Counted from the stretch's first letter, positions 54,764-63,712 are shown. The stretch is 64,000 nucleotides of DNA from Methanothrix sp. (GCA_017994055.1 JAGOLL010000001.1:1-64000); one strand, 5' to 3'. The notes: generated by a model not told the origin, from the sequence alone. A program made the numbers and translations.

Positions 54764-55554
54764 TAGCCGGAGATGGCATAAGAATTGAAGATATAAGCAT
54801 GGCTTATGCCCGCAGCAAGGTTCTGGATAAAGTCTCTCTGACCATTGGCAAAGGATCGGTGGTTACAATAGTAGGACCAAATGGCTGCGGCAAGACCACG
54901 CTTCTCAAGATCATCAATAACCTGATCCAGCCGGATCATGGCAGGGTATTGGTGGACGGCTGCCCCGTCGGATCCCTGCCGGCCCACCGTCTGGCCAGAT
55001 TAATGGGCTACGTGCCGCAGGGCCATAAAATATCCTTTCCCTTCAAGGTTCGAGACGTGGTGATAACGGGACGGATGCCCTATATTCCTGCTTTCTCTTC
55101 TCCTAATAGAGAGGATCGAGAGATGACCGAGCAGGTCCTGGCTCTAACCGGAATAAGCGGCCTTGCCGATCTACCCTACACCCAGATCAGCGGCGGGGAG
55201 AGACAGCTGGTGATGATTGCCAGGGCCATGGTCCAGCAGCCTTCAGTGCTGCTACTGGATGAGCCCACCTCTTATCTCGACTTCAAGAACCAGATCTCAA
55301 CCCTGAAGATGATCAAAGAGATATCAAAGAGGCAAAAGGTGACCGTAATGATGACCCTGCATGATCCTAATCATGCCCTGATGTTCTCGGACGATGTAGC
55401 TCTCTTGAGGAAGCTCAACTGCGGCAGAGAGGGAAACCTCGTCGCCTTTGGGCCACCGGAGAAGGTTATGACCCCAAAAAATATCCTGGAGGCCTATGGG
55501 GTTGAGGTGGAAATAATGGAGATGAAGGGGCGAAAGATATTGATGCCCCTCTGA
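54760..55554 (+). CDS. ABC importer ATPase, FecE/BtuD type
   Basis: 264 aa. Walker A GPNGCGKTT, Q-loop (YVPQGHK), signature SGGERQL, Walker B VLLLDEPTSYLD, and switch His in TLHDPNHA. The ATG overlaps the permease stop (ATGA) with GGAGG 6 nt before it. Completes the importer with the two preceding genes. Confidence 0.92.
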   Translation: MIAGDGIRIEDISMAYARSKVLDKVSLTIGKGSVVTIVGPNGCGKTTLLKIINNLIQPDHGRVLVDGCPVGSLPAHRLARLMGYVPQGHKISFPFKVRDVVITGRMPYIPAFSSPNREDREMTEQVLALTGISGLADLPYTQISGGERQLVMIARAMVQQPSVLLLDEPTSYLDFKNQISTLKMIKEISKRQKVTVMMTLHDPNHALMFSDDVALLRKLNCGREGNLVAFGPPEKVMTPKNILEAYGVEVEIMEMKGRKILMPL

Positions 55555-55592
55555 TCCTAGCACCATAAGATCCGATTTGGCGGGCTCAATAT

Positions 55593-57032
55593 CTAATTTG
55601 ACTCCGGCTCGGATCTCTTCCTGTATCCCAGCTTTTCGGCCTTTTCCAGGGCAAAATGAGCCTCTGTGTCGCGATCAGACAATCTCAAGGCATTTGCTTT
55701 ATTGACCCAGGCCTGCAGGCATTGGATATCGATCTCAATGGCTCTGTCGAAGCTCTTCAGAGCCTGGCCATAATCCTCGCTGCCCATTACCAGTGCAATG
55801 CCCCGGTTGTTCCAGGGCTCCAAATATTGGGGATCTATCTCAATGGCTTTATCGTAAGCTGCTATAGCTTCATCGAACATCTCCAGCTCAGCCAGGGCCA
55901 GGCCAAGCCTGTTCCAGCACACAGCACATTCTGGATGCAGCTCTAATGACATCTTGAGAATTGAGACCTCTTCGCTGTAATTCCCCAGTTCATCCATTGC
56001 CAGGGCTTTATTATAATAGTATCCGATCTCCTGCGGATCAAGCTCTATGGCCTTGTCAAATAGCCTGAGGGAGGCATTATAGTCTCTCAATTCAAAATAG
56101 CAGAGAGCCTGCCCGTTCCAGGAACCAGATTCCTTCGGGTCCAGGGCAAGGCTTTGATTATAAGCTTGTATGGATTCATTGAGCTTGCCCGACAGCCTCA
56201 ATGCTGAGGCGTAGCTCTGCCATATTCCGGCATCATTCGGCACTATCTGGCAGGCCCTATCAAAAGCTTCACAGGATTCGAAGTGCATGCCCAGAGCAAA
56301 AAGCGCTTCACCTTTCTTGACCCAGGCAGGCGCGGATATCGGATTCAGATCCGTAACATTGTCATATGCTTGCAGAGCCGAGCTGTAGTCTCCCAAATGG
56401 GAGAGAATATAACCTAGGTTGAGCCAGGCATCCTCATTATAAGGATCGAGTTCAACTGTCTCTTTTAAGGCATCCAGAGACTCGCTGTACCTGCCAAGAT
56501 CGGCCAGAATCAGAGCCTTATATTGCCAGGCACCGGACAGATTTGCCTGCAGATTTAAGGCCTCATCTATCGCCAGAAGAGCATCCTGAAAATTTCCCAG
56601 ATTTGACAGAGCGATCCCCTTGCTGTACCAGGGTAGTGCTGCTCCGGGCTGCAGATTGATGGATTGCTCAAAAGCGGCAATCGAATCATTGTACAGGCCG
56701 AGACGGCCCAGAACAATTCCCTTGCTGTACCAGGACTCTGCCAGGTCCGAGTCCCTTTTGATCGATTCATCAAAGGCCAGGAGTGCATCTTGATAATTCA
56801 TCAGACCGCTTAAAGCCTTGCCTTTCTTCATCCAAGATGTAGCATTGGTGGCATCCAGCTCTATCGATCTCTCATAGCAGTCCAACGCGACCTGGTAGGA
56901 GCCTCTTTCCAAGAAGCCGTCGCCCATTAGCAGCCAATAATCGGCATTGTAATCCTTTCCGAAGGCAAATGAAGAACTCGATATTATGACCAGCAGAATC
57001 AAGGCAGTTGCTGCGTTAATGAGGACACCCAT
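55593..57032 (-). CDS. exported tetratricopeptide-repeat protein
   Basis: 479 aa: N-terminal signal/anchor (INAATALILLVIISSSSFAF) then about thirteen consecutive 34-residue TPR units (for example ALLAFDESIKRDSDLAESWY, AIAAYDKAIEIDPQYLEPWN) filling the protein to residue 465. TPR solenoids hold protein complexes; partner unknown. It lies 14 bp downstream of nikR on the same strand, so the two are probably co-transcribed. Such multi-TPR exported proteins are numerous in Methanothrix and relatives. Confidence 0.85.
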   Translation of the reverse strand: MGVLINAATALILLVIISSSSFAFGKDYNADYWLLMGDGFLERGSYQVALDCYERSIELDATNATSWMKKGKALSGLMNYQDALLAFDESIKRDSDLAESWYSKGIVLGRLGLYNDSIAAFEQSINLQPGAALPWYSKGIALSNLGNFQDALLAIDEALNLQANLSGAWQYKALILADLGRYSESLDALKETVELDPYNEDAWLNLGYILSHLGDYSSALQAYDNVTDLNPISAPAWVKKGEALFALGMHFESCEAFDRACQIVPNDAGIWQSYASALRLSGKLNESIQAYNQSLALDPKESGSWNGQALCYFELRDYNASLRLFDKAIELDPQEIGYYYNKALAMDELGNYSEEVSILKMSLELHPECAVCWNRLGLALAELEMFDEAIAAYDKAIEIDPQYLEPWNNRGIALVMGSEDYGQALKSFDRAIEIDIQCLQAWVNKANALRLSDRDTEAHFALEKAEKLGYRKRSEPESN

Positions 57033-57046
57033 TATATTTTCTTGTA

Positions 57047-57469
57047 TCAGAGCTCTTTTCCAATAGAAGTGGTGGTCAATTTCACATGCTTTGCGCCCTT
57101 TAAGGCCATCATTCTTTCCGCCGCCTTTCTCACCTCTTCGCCCTCGCCTCTGAGCACAACAACCTCCAGGCAGGAATCATGGTCCAAATGGACATGCAAA
57201 CTGGACTTTATGATGCTGCCGAAGTCATGTTGAATCTCGGTGAGACTGTCCTGCAGGCCTCTCTGAGCATGATTGTATAATATGGTGATGACCCCAACCC
57301 GCTCTCCATTCACATCGCTCATCCATTCAAAATTGATTATATAATTTCTTATGGCATCCCTGATCCCCTCAGAGCGGGAGGAATACCCGCGCTGCTGAAT
57401 GATTTCGTCGAATTTATTGAGCAGATTTTCCGGTAAAGAGATGCCTATTCTAGTCAGATCTTGTTCCAT
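57047..57469 (-). CDS. nikR: nickel-responsive transcriptional regulator NikR
   Basis: 140 aa. N-terminal ribbon-helix-helix DNA-binding domain ([32 protein letters not shown]) and C-terminal ACT-like nickel domain. The four high-affinity nickel ligands are intact with canonical spacing: H81, H92, H94, C100 ([16 protein letters not shown]). Divergent from a nickel/peptide-type ABC operon across 260 bp that contain two palindromes, so it very probably controls that operon and perhaps itself. Confidence 0.93.
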   Translation of the reverse strand: MEQDLTRIGISLPENLLNKFDEIIQQRGYSSRSEGIRDAIRNYIINFEWMSDVNGERVGVITILYNHAQRGLQDSLTEIQHDFGSIIKSSLHVHLDHDSCLEVVVLRGEGEEVRKAAERMMALKGAKHVKLTTTSIGKEL

Positions 57470-57492
57470 AAATCATCAATTACTGCTATTCA

Positions 57493-57507
57493 TATTACTT
57501 AGTAATA
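57493..57507. promoter_or_regulatory. palindrome near nikR start, candidate NikR operator
   Basis: TATTACT-T-AGTAATA, a perfect 7-1-7 palindrome 24 bp upstream of the nikR start codon. Ribbon-helix-helix tetramers such as NikR bind dyads; the location suits autoregulation. Confidence 0.45.
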
Positions 57508-57690
57508 AGCTTGTCGATTTGAAATCAGAATGGCGGTTTTAAGAACGATCAGCTCAGCGAACTATGATAGTTGGATCTTTAAAATGTACCTTAGAAGCCA
57601 TACAGATGATAAGAGATAGTTATATGGAGTGCTATTTGGTTAACTATTTTAGATCTAATAATATTAAATCAAACTAAGCACAAATTTCTT

Positions 57691-57710
57691 ATAATAATTA
57701 GTTTTATTAT
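57691..57710. promoter_or_regulatory. inverted repeat before the nickel operon, candidate NikR operator
   Basis: ATAATAA-N6-TTATTAT, 20 bp before the first gene of the ABC operon and about 25-30 bp after an AT-rich TATA-like string (TATTAAAT, near 57661). It would overlap the transcription start, a position for repression. Arms differ from the palindrome near nikR, although both share a central TTAGT. Confidence 0.45.
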
Positions 57711-57729
57711 TGCATCAAAGGTGGGAAAT

Positions 57730-59316
57730 ATGATACGCTATTTATATAGGGTAGCCTTTGCGCTGATCCTTGGTGTCTTGATGCTGAGCTTGGCCGGCAT
57801 GGCCGCTGAGCAATCAGGGGAGACGGTTCTAAAGATCGGAACACCAAATGTGGTCAAGTCGGCAAGCATGCTGGGAGACAGCAGCATGGGGGTCTTTGCC
57901 CATCTGTCCAATCCTACATTGATGAAGATGGCAGCAGATGGAACTCTGGAGGGACTTGCCGCCCAGAGCTATGAGGTCTCTGAGGATGGCAAGACCTGGA
58001 AGTTCTCCATCAAAGACGACCTATACTGGAGCGATGGAAAGAAGCTCACTGCGGAGGATGTCCAGTTCACATTCGACTACCTGGCAGAGAACTATCCTGC
58101 CGCGGGCTGGATGAAGAGCACTGTGGAGGACATCACCATCCGGGAGGACAATGCCGTCGTCTTCAATCTCAATAAGCCCTACTCCCGTCTGAACCTGGAG
58201 TTCGCCACCTATCCCATACTGGCCAAGCATATCTGGGAGGCGATAAAAGAGCCCATGCAATATACCAATGAAGGGGAGATGGTCGGATTTGGTCCCTTTT
58301 ATATCGCCAAGACCGATCTGGGCTCAGGAGTGATCTACTTCCAGAAGAATCCTTATTGGAAAGGAGAGGCTCCCAACTTTGATTCCATTGAGATTCATAC
58401 CTTTTCCAATATGGATGTCCTCTCTCTGGCTTTGGAGAAGGGAGAGGTCGATGCCTACTATAAGTATGCAGGCACATATCCATATCCAAGCATCGAAAAG
58501 CTAAAAGATACCGGCAACTTCGAGTTTGTAGAAAAAGACAATATCGGACTGATCTTCCTGGGAATGAACCTGAAGAGAGAGCCCATGTCGGATATCAACT
58601 TCAGAAGGGCCCTATCCTTTGCCCTAGACTACAGCGAGATGCTCAAGCTCGATGCTCTGGGATACGGCCAGATCCCCAATGCCGGATTTGTGCCACCCAG
58701 CATGATGGGCTTCAAGGAGACGGACAGGCTCGAGCATAACCTCTCCCGGGCTAAAGCCATCCTGGAGGAGGCAGGCTATTCCGACTCCGATGGAAACGGC
58801 TTCCTGGAGGGCAAGGACGGAAAGGAGATCAATCTGATAGTTCTCACCAGAACCGACTACCAGCGGATTACAGAGCTTTTGGTTGACTATCTGAAATCCC
58901 TGGGAATCCGGAGCGAGATAAAGAGCGTGGACTCCAGCACCTGGATAAAACAAAAGGATGACGGGGAATACGATCTGACCATAACCAGAAGCACACCCTG
59001 GGGTATGCTAATGCATGCCAATTGGGGTACAGGCTATTTCGACTCGCGAAGGACCGGCGAAGGGGTATTGCATGTCCTTGAAGATCAGGAATTCCACAAG
59101 CTCTGCGACGACATTCTTGCCGCAACCAGCGAGGCGCAGCTCCCGGATTATGCCCATGAGTTGCAGGACTACTATGCGGAAAACCTGCCTGGAATTGCGC
59201 TCTACTGGAATAAGGTTGAGACACCCTACAACAAGGCACTCGAAGGCTGGTACTCCGATCCGCTCTACGGCATATTCAATGTGGACAATTTTCTCTCGGT
59301 GGAGAGGAAATTATGA
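57730..59316 (+). CDS. nickel/peptide-type ABC substrate-binding protein
   Basis: 528 aa, family 5 extracellular solute-binding protein (NikA/OppA fold). Signal peptide (FALILGVLMLSLAGMAA) without a lipobox cysteine. Family blocks: LAAQSYEVSEDGKTWKFSIK, YWSDGKKLTAEDVQFTFDY, NFRRALSFALDYSEM. Nickel is inferred from the divergent nikR gene rather than from binding residues. ATG 57730 follows GGTGGG; GTG 57721 is also open. First gene of a six-gene operon. Confidence 0.85.
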   Translation: MIRYLYRVAFALILGVLMLSLAGMAAEQSGETVLKIGTPNVVKSASMLGDSSMGVFAHLSNPTLMKMAADGTLEGLAAQSYEVSEDGKTWKFSIKDDLYWSDGKKLTAEDVQFTFDYLAENYPAAGWMKSTVEDITIREDNAVVFNLNKPYSRLNLEFATYPILAKHIWEAIKEPMQYTNEGEMVGFGPFYIAKTDLGSGVIYFQKNPYWKGEAPNFDSIEIHTFSNMDVLSLALEKGEVDAYYKYAGTYPYPSIEKLKDTGNFEFVEKDNIGLIFLGMNLKREPMSDINFRRALSFALDYSEMLKLDALGYGQIPNAGFVPPSMMGFKETDRLEHNLSRAKAILEEAGYSDSDGNGFLEGKDGKEINLIVLTRTDYQRITELLVDYLKSLGIRSEIKSVDSSTWIKQKDDGEYDLTITRSTPWGMLMHANWGTGYFDSRRTGEGVLHVLEDQEFHKLCDDILAATSEAQLPDYAHELQDYYAENLPGIALYWNKVETPYNKALEGWYSDPLYGIFNVDNFLSVERKL

Positions 59317-60116
59317 GCATCTGGAGGGATCAATGGAGGGATTTCATAAGAGAAGGCAGCTATGTGCAGCATCTCAGGGATGAGAAGATCTCCAACGACC
59401 AGTTCTGGAGAAGCTATGCCGTCTATGATCGGGCTTTAATGCATTCCGGATATCCGGGGGAGATCCTGAGCAAGATCTCCTCTTTTATCTCTCCGGGATC
59501 AATCCTTCTGGACATCGGAGCTGGAACAGGAGCCTTTGCCATTCCTCTCTCCCGGCAGACCTCCCGTACAATTGCCATTGACCCTTCTGCATATCAATTA
59601 AAGATCCTGATGCAGAAAGCCAGAGAGATGGGACTGAAAAATATCATCACAATTGAGAAGGAATGGAAGGATGTGCAGGGCAGCGATATCTTCGAATCCA
59701 GCCGCAAGCCTTTGAGGGGCCATGACATCGACTATTCTCTGGCGGCTAACAGCCTCTTCGATGAAGATATCCAAGGCTTCCTGGAAAAGATGATCGAAGT
59801 AACTCGAAAGGGAATCTTTATCGTCTTTCGAGCCGATCAGCCGGACTCATTAAATGAATTCGCATATGGTCCCAGGCCCTATGCCGACTACCTCTGCCTC
59901 TATCACATCCTGAAAGAGATTGGTCACCAGTTTGATATTATTTTATTTTCTAGAAATTATATCTTGCCATTGGATATAATTTTAATGCAACACCGGTTCT
60001 CCAGGAAGAGCCCCGAAGAGATTATAGATCATCTTGAGATGGAGGGGCGGCTGGGAGAAGGTGGAAAATGGGCCTCATTCTCCACAAGAGACGCACTTAT
60101 CTATAAGATCTTGTAG
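59313..60116 (+). CDS. SAM-dependent methyltransferase within nickel ABC operon
   Basis: 267 aa class I methyltransferase: motif I LLDIGAGTGAFAIPLSRQ near residues 68-85, the acidic end of strand 2 in TIAIDPSAYQLKIL, and a motif IV-like DYSLAANSLFDE. About 65 residues precede the fold (DQWRDFIREGSYVQHL). The ATG overlaps the stop of the binding-protein gene (GGAGAGG ribosome site), so it is translated with the importer. Substrate unknown. A link to a nickel-chelating small molecule or to cofactor handling is an inference from position only. Confidence 0.8.
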   Translation: MSIWRDQWRDFIREGSYVQHLRDEKISNDQFWRSYAVYDRALMHSGYPGEILSKISSFISPGSILLDIGAGTGAFAIPLSRQTSRTIAIDPSAYQLKILMQKAREMGLKNIITIEKEWKDVQGSDIFESSRKPLRGHDIDYSLAANSLFDEDIQGFLEKMIEVTRKGIFIVFRADQPDSLNEFAYGPRPYADYLCLYHILKEIGHQFDIILFSRNYILPLDIILMQHRFSRKSPEEIIDHLEMEGRLGEGGKWASFSTRDALIYKIL

Positions 60117-60130
60117 AGGAGGTTGAGAGT

Positions 60131-61075
60131 ATATCCCTTTCCGGAAAAAAGGCTCTCAGGTATATCGTTGCATTATTTCTCATCTTCTCCCTGAACTTTG
60201 CCATTCCCAGAAGTATGCCCGGAGATCCTCTTACCAATCTCCTGGGAGAGGATGTCATACTGACAGACAGCTATGTTCAGGAGCTGAGAGCGAAGATGGA
60301 GCTGGACAAATCTTGGCCAGAGCAATACCTGGAATACTGGATGGACATCTTGAGACTGGATCTGGGATATTCCTTCCATCTGCATAGGTTTGTATCGGAT
60401 ATCATATTCGAGCGCATGAAATGGACGCTATTATTGGCCGTACCGGCTCTTATCCTGGGAGCTATATTGGGCGCGCTCACGGGCGCCCGGGCGGGCTGGA
60501 AGAGCGGCAGGCATATTCTGAAGATGGAGCGCGCCTTTTTTCTGGCCATTTACTGCACTCCGCCCTACTTTCTCTCTTTGATAGTCCTCTATCTGCTATC
60601 CTTCAAAGCGGGGCTATTTCCCCTCAAGGGATTCTATTCCACTGGATCGGCAGTGGACATCGCCCATCATCTGTTTCTGCCCATGACCATGATGACGCTC
60701 TTCTCCCTCTCCAGGAACTATATGATCATGAGAGGAAGCGTGCTGCAGGAGAAGAGCAGCCTTTATGCCGCCTTCGCCCGGGCCAAAGGATTGTACGATG
60801 AGGAGATCTTATTTCGGCATGTCTTTAAAAATGCCCTTCTGCCCATTATCACCCTCCTGGCCTTGGACTTCGGCTTTATACTGAGCGGAGCGCTCTTCAT
60901 TGAGATCGTCTTTTCCATGAACGGCATGGGCAGCCTCATTTATGATGCCCTTCTCTCCAGGGATTATCCCATCTTGCAGGGATCGTTTCTGATAATAACC
61001 ATAATGGTCATCTCTGCCAATATGCTGGCCGATCTTCTATACAGCTGTCTGGATCCGAGGGTAAGGTGGCAGTAA
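60131..61075 (+). CDS. nikB: nickel/peptide-type ABC permease NikB-like, apparent ATA start
   Basis: 314 aa if read from the ATA at 60131, the usual NikB/DppB length. That start lies 8 nt after GGAGG and supplies the first membrane helix (LRYIVALFLIFSLNFAI) followed by the family motif SMPGDPL. The first standard start in frame is the ATG at 60215, inside that motif, which would delete the helix. Later: six helices in all, with the ATPase-contact loop AFARAKGLYDEEILFRHVFK. The downstream permease gene overlaps its end by 10 bp. Confidence 0.82.
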   Translation: MSLSGKKALRYIVALFLIFSLNFAIPRSMPGDPLTNLLGEDVILTDSYVQELRAKMELDKSWPEQYLEYWMDILRLDLGYSFHLHRFVSDIIFERMKWTLLLAVPALILGAILGALTGARAGWKSGRHILKMERAFFLAIYCTPPYFLSLIVLYLLSFKAGLFPLKGFYSTGSAVDIAHHLFLPMTMMTLFSLSRNYMIMRGSVLQEKSSLYAAFARAKGLYDEEILFRHVFKNALLPIITLLALDFGFILSGALFIEIVFSMNGMGSLIYDALLSRDYPILQGSFLIITIMVISANMLADLLYSCLDPRVRWQ

Positions 61076-62016
61076 AATTGTCCGAAATCAACCTAGGTCT
61101 GGATACGGATGCCATTCCCACAGTCATTCACGAGGCCGTTGAAAGCAGATGCGAAAATGGTGGAGAAGACAGTACCACTCTTGACAGACTCACCAAAAGA
61201 GCATTTTGGGGGGCCAAAGCGAGTGGACTGGGATTGGCTTTATTTTCATCCTTCTTGGCCATGGCCGCTCTGTCCCACCTCCTGGCCCCCTACGATCCCT
61301 GGATCAGATTCGAGCCCTATCTTTTGCCCGGCGAGGAGCATCTTCTGGGAACAAACGACCTGGGCCAGGACATACTATCCGAGCTGATCTACGGCACCAG
61401 GGTCTCTCTTATAGTGGGCTTCGGAGCAGCGCTGATGGCCACGATCATAGGAACGGCGGTCGGCCTTTTCTCCGGCTACTTAAAGGGCACAGTTGATGAG
61501 ATCCTCATGGGGCTCACGGATATTTTTCTAATGATACCGCAGATTCCCTTAATCATCGTTTTAGCTGCGTTCTTGAGGCCCAGCTTCTGGCTGGTGGCAT
61601 TGCTCATGGGCAGCCTGTGGTGGACCTCTACTGCCAGGGTGGTGCGCTCTAAAGCATTGCAGGTCAGTGAGATGGGATATGTGAGAGCCAAGAGAGCACT
61701 GGGCTTTTCCAGCCTGCACATAATGCTCTCCGATGTGCTGCCCAATATATGCCATGTGGTGATGCCCAAGTTTCTGCTCTCGATTGCCTCCGCTATGATA
61801 GCTGAGGCCTCCATATCCTTCCTCGGCCTGGGAGATCCTGCCAGCAAGAGCTGGGGGATGATGATCAACTTCGCCTTTAGCCGGGGTGGTTTCATAAACG
61901 GTTACTGGTGGTGGTACCTGGCACCCGGACTGTGCATCACGCTCTTTGTGATGTCAGTGGTTCTGATGGGCCATTTTCTGGAAGAAAAGGAGATGTCGAT
62001 ATTGAGGTTGGAATGA
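61066..62016 (+). CDS. nikC: nickel/peptide-type ABC permease NikC-like
   Basis: 316 aa. Cytoplasmic N-terminus of about 55 residues, then six helices with the family blocks HLLGTNDLGQDILSELIYGT, FLMIPQIPLIIVLAAFL and YVRAKRALGFSSLHIMLSDV (ATPase-contact loop). GTG start after GAGGGT, overlapping nikB by 10 bp. Forms the heterodimeric pore with NikB. Confidence 0.87.
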   Translation: MAVKLSEINLGLDTDAIPTVIHEAVESRCENGGEDSTTLDRLTKRAFWGAKASGLGLALFSSFLAMAALSHLLAPYDPWIRFEPYLLPGEEHLLGTNDLGQDILSELIYGTRVSLIVGFGAALMATIIGTAVGLFSGYLKGTVDEILMGLTDIFLMIPQIPLIIVLAAFLRPSFWLVALLMGSLWWTSTARVVRSKALQVSEMGYVRAKRALGFSSLHIMLSDVLPNICHVVMPKFLLSIASAMIAEASISFLGLGDPASKSWGMMINFAFSRGGFINGYWWWYLAPGLCITLFVMSVVLMGHFLEEKEMSILRLE

Positions 62017-62990
62017 GCCGCCTGGGTGCAACTCCAATTGATGAGCCCCTCCTGAGGATCGAGGGGCTCTCTGTGACCTTTGATACCTCAATGGGGCGGG
62101 TCAGAGCAGCACAGGATGTCTGCCTGGATCTTTTTAAAGGAGAGGCCCTGGCCCTTGTGGGTGAGACGGGCTGCGGCAAGTCGGTTGTTGCCAACTCCAT
62201 ATTACAGCTTCTTCCAGGCAATGCCTCGGTGCGAGGAAGTGTCACCTTCTCCGGAAGAGATCTCCTCTCTTTGAGCGAGAGAGAGATGGCGGAGATAAGG
62301 GGCAGAGAGATTGCCATAGTATTTCAAAATCCCTCCTTGGCCTTAAATCAGATTATAAAGGCAGAAGAGCAGATAGCAGAGCCTCTTCAGATTCACAGGC
62401 ACCTGCCGCGAAGCCTATCGATCCAGATGGCCAAGGATATGCTTCGCCGCTTGGGACTTGGTATGGGGGGTGTGGCGGAGAGTTACCCATTTCAGCTCTC
62501 CGGAGGCATGAATCAGAGGGTGATGATAGCAGCAGCTATGATCCTCTCTCCCAGGATCATAATAGCTGATGAGCCGAGCAAAGGGTTGGACCGATTGCTG
62601 GCAAGGCAGATAGCTGAAGAGCTGGGTGGGCTCAGGGACAAAATGGGTGCCTCACTCCTTCTCATCACCCATGATCTCTTGCTGGCAAGAGATATCTCGG
62701 ACAGGATATCGGTGATGTACTGCGGCGAGGTTGTGGAGACGGGAGAGAGCCAGGCGGTCTTTGACCATCCCCTTCATCCCTACACAAAAGCACTCTTGGA
62801 CTGTCTTCCTCAAAGAGGCTTTCATCCCATACCCGGCGTTTCGCCGTCTATGATCGATCCGCCTGGAGGCTGCAAGTTTTATCCCCGCTGCCGCTACAAA
62901 CATGATAAATGCATGCAGAAGCCGGATATGACTAGGAAAAGGTGCCGCCATGGGGGGATGGATAGGGAGGTGAGATGCTGGCTATATTGA
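62013..62990 (+). CDS. nikD: nickel/peptide-type ABC ATPase NikD-like
   Basis: 325 aa. Walker A GETGCGKSV, signature LSGGMNQRV, Walker B IIIADEPSKGLD and switch His in LLITHDLLLA. The C-terminal oligopeptide-transporter extension with CKFYPRCRYKHDKC is present (four-cysteine-type motif found in iron-sulfur-containing members). The signature is LSGGMNQRV and Walker B ends EPSKGLD rather than EPTTALD. ATG overlaps the nikC stop (ATGA). Confidence 0.88.
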   Translation: MSRLGATPIDEPLLRIEGLSVTFDTSMGRVRAAQDVCLDLFKGEALALVGETGCGKSVVANSILQLLPGNASVRGSVTFSGRDLLSLSEREMAEIRGREIAIVFQNPSLALNQIIKAEEQIAEPLQIHRHLPRSLSIQMAKDMLRRLGLGMGGVAESYPFQLSGGMNQRVMIAAAMILSPRIIIADEPSKGLDRLLARQIAEELGGLRDKMGASLLLITHDLLLARDISDRISVMYCGEVVETGESQAVFDHPLHPYTKALLDCLPQRGFHPIPGVSPSMIDPPGGCKFYPRCRYKHDKCMQKPDMTRKRCRHGGMDREVRCWLY

Positions 62991-63712
62991 AGGCCAAAAG
63001 TCTCGGCATGAATTATGGATCCGGACTGATAATCAAAAAGCGGCATAGTATATTTCAAGACATCTCCCTGGAGATTGAAGAAGGCCGCACACTGGGCTTG
63101 ATGGGGCCCTCAGGCGTGGGCAAGACAACGCTGGGAATGATCCTGGCCGGCCTGGAGAGGCCTTCTTCAGGATGCGTTCTCTATCGTGGGGAGGATATCT
63201 GGAAGCTAAAGGGCATTGACTATCTGGCTTATAGGAGAGGAGTGCAGATGGTCTTTCAGGATTCGGAGGGATCTTTTAATCCCAGGAAGAGCATTGAGCA
63301 ATCGATTCATGAGGTTTTGCGCCATATGAATATCCCCCGGATAGAGTGGAAGGATAAAGCCCGCCAGGCCCTGGAAATGGTCGGCCTTCCCGAGGAGCTG
63401 CTCTGTCGCTATCCAAGGCAGATCTCGGGAGGCCAGAGCCAGAGGGCCGCCCTGAGCCGGGTATTGCTCTTGAATCCAAAGGTGATCATACTTGATGAGC
63501 CAACCTCTGCCCTGGACATATCAGTCCAGGCTCAGATCCTCGGCCTGCTCAAGGATCTGCAGAAAAATCTGGGACTGGCCTACCTTCTCATATCCCATCA
63601 GCCAGAGGTGATAGATTTCATGGCTCACAATAAAGCCATTCTGGAATCAGGAGAGATCCGCCACGAGATTATCTTGCCGCGATATGATAGTGCAAGGCCC
63701 GATCCCCTATGA
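62975..63712 (+). CDS. nikE: nickel/peptide-type ABC ATPase NikE-like
   Basis: 245 aa, short for the class: it lacks the C-terminal extension seen in NikD. Walker A GPSGVGKTT, signature ISGGQSQRA, Walker B VIILDEPTSALD, switch His in LLISHQPEV. The ATG follows a near-perfect ribosome site (GGAGGTGAG) and overlaps nikD by 16 bp. Last gene of the operon. Confidence 0.88.
   Translation: MLAILKAKSLGMNYGSGLIIKKRHSIFQDISLEIEEGRTLGLMGPSGVGKTTLGMILAGLERPSSGCVLYRGEDIWKLKGIDYLAYRRGVQMVFQDSEGSFNPRKSIEQSIHEVLRHMNIPRIEWKDKARQALEMVGLPEELLCRYPRQISGGQSQRAALSRVLLLNPKVIILDEPTSALDISVQAQILGLLKDLQKNLGLAYLLISHQPEVIDFMAHNKAILESGEIRHEIILPRYDSARPDPL

Noticed and set aside
61908-62012. Upstream extension of nikD within nikC
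   Set aside because: The ATG at 62013 overlaps the nikC stop, has a ribosome site and matches the family start.
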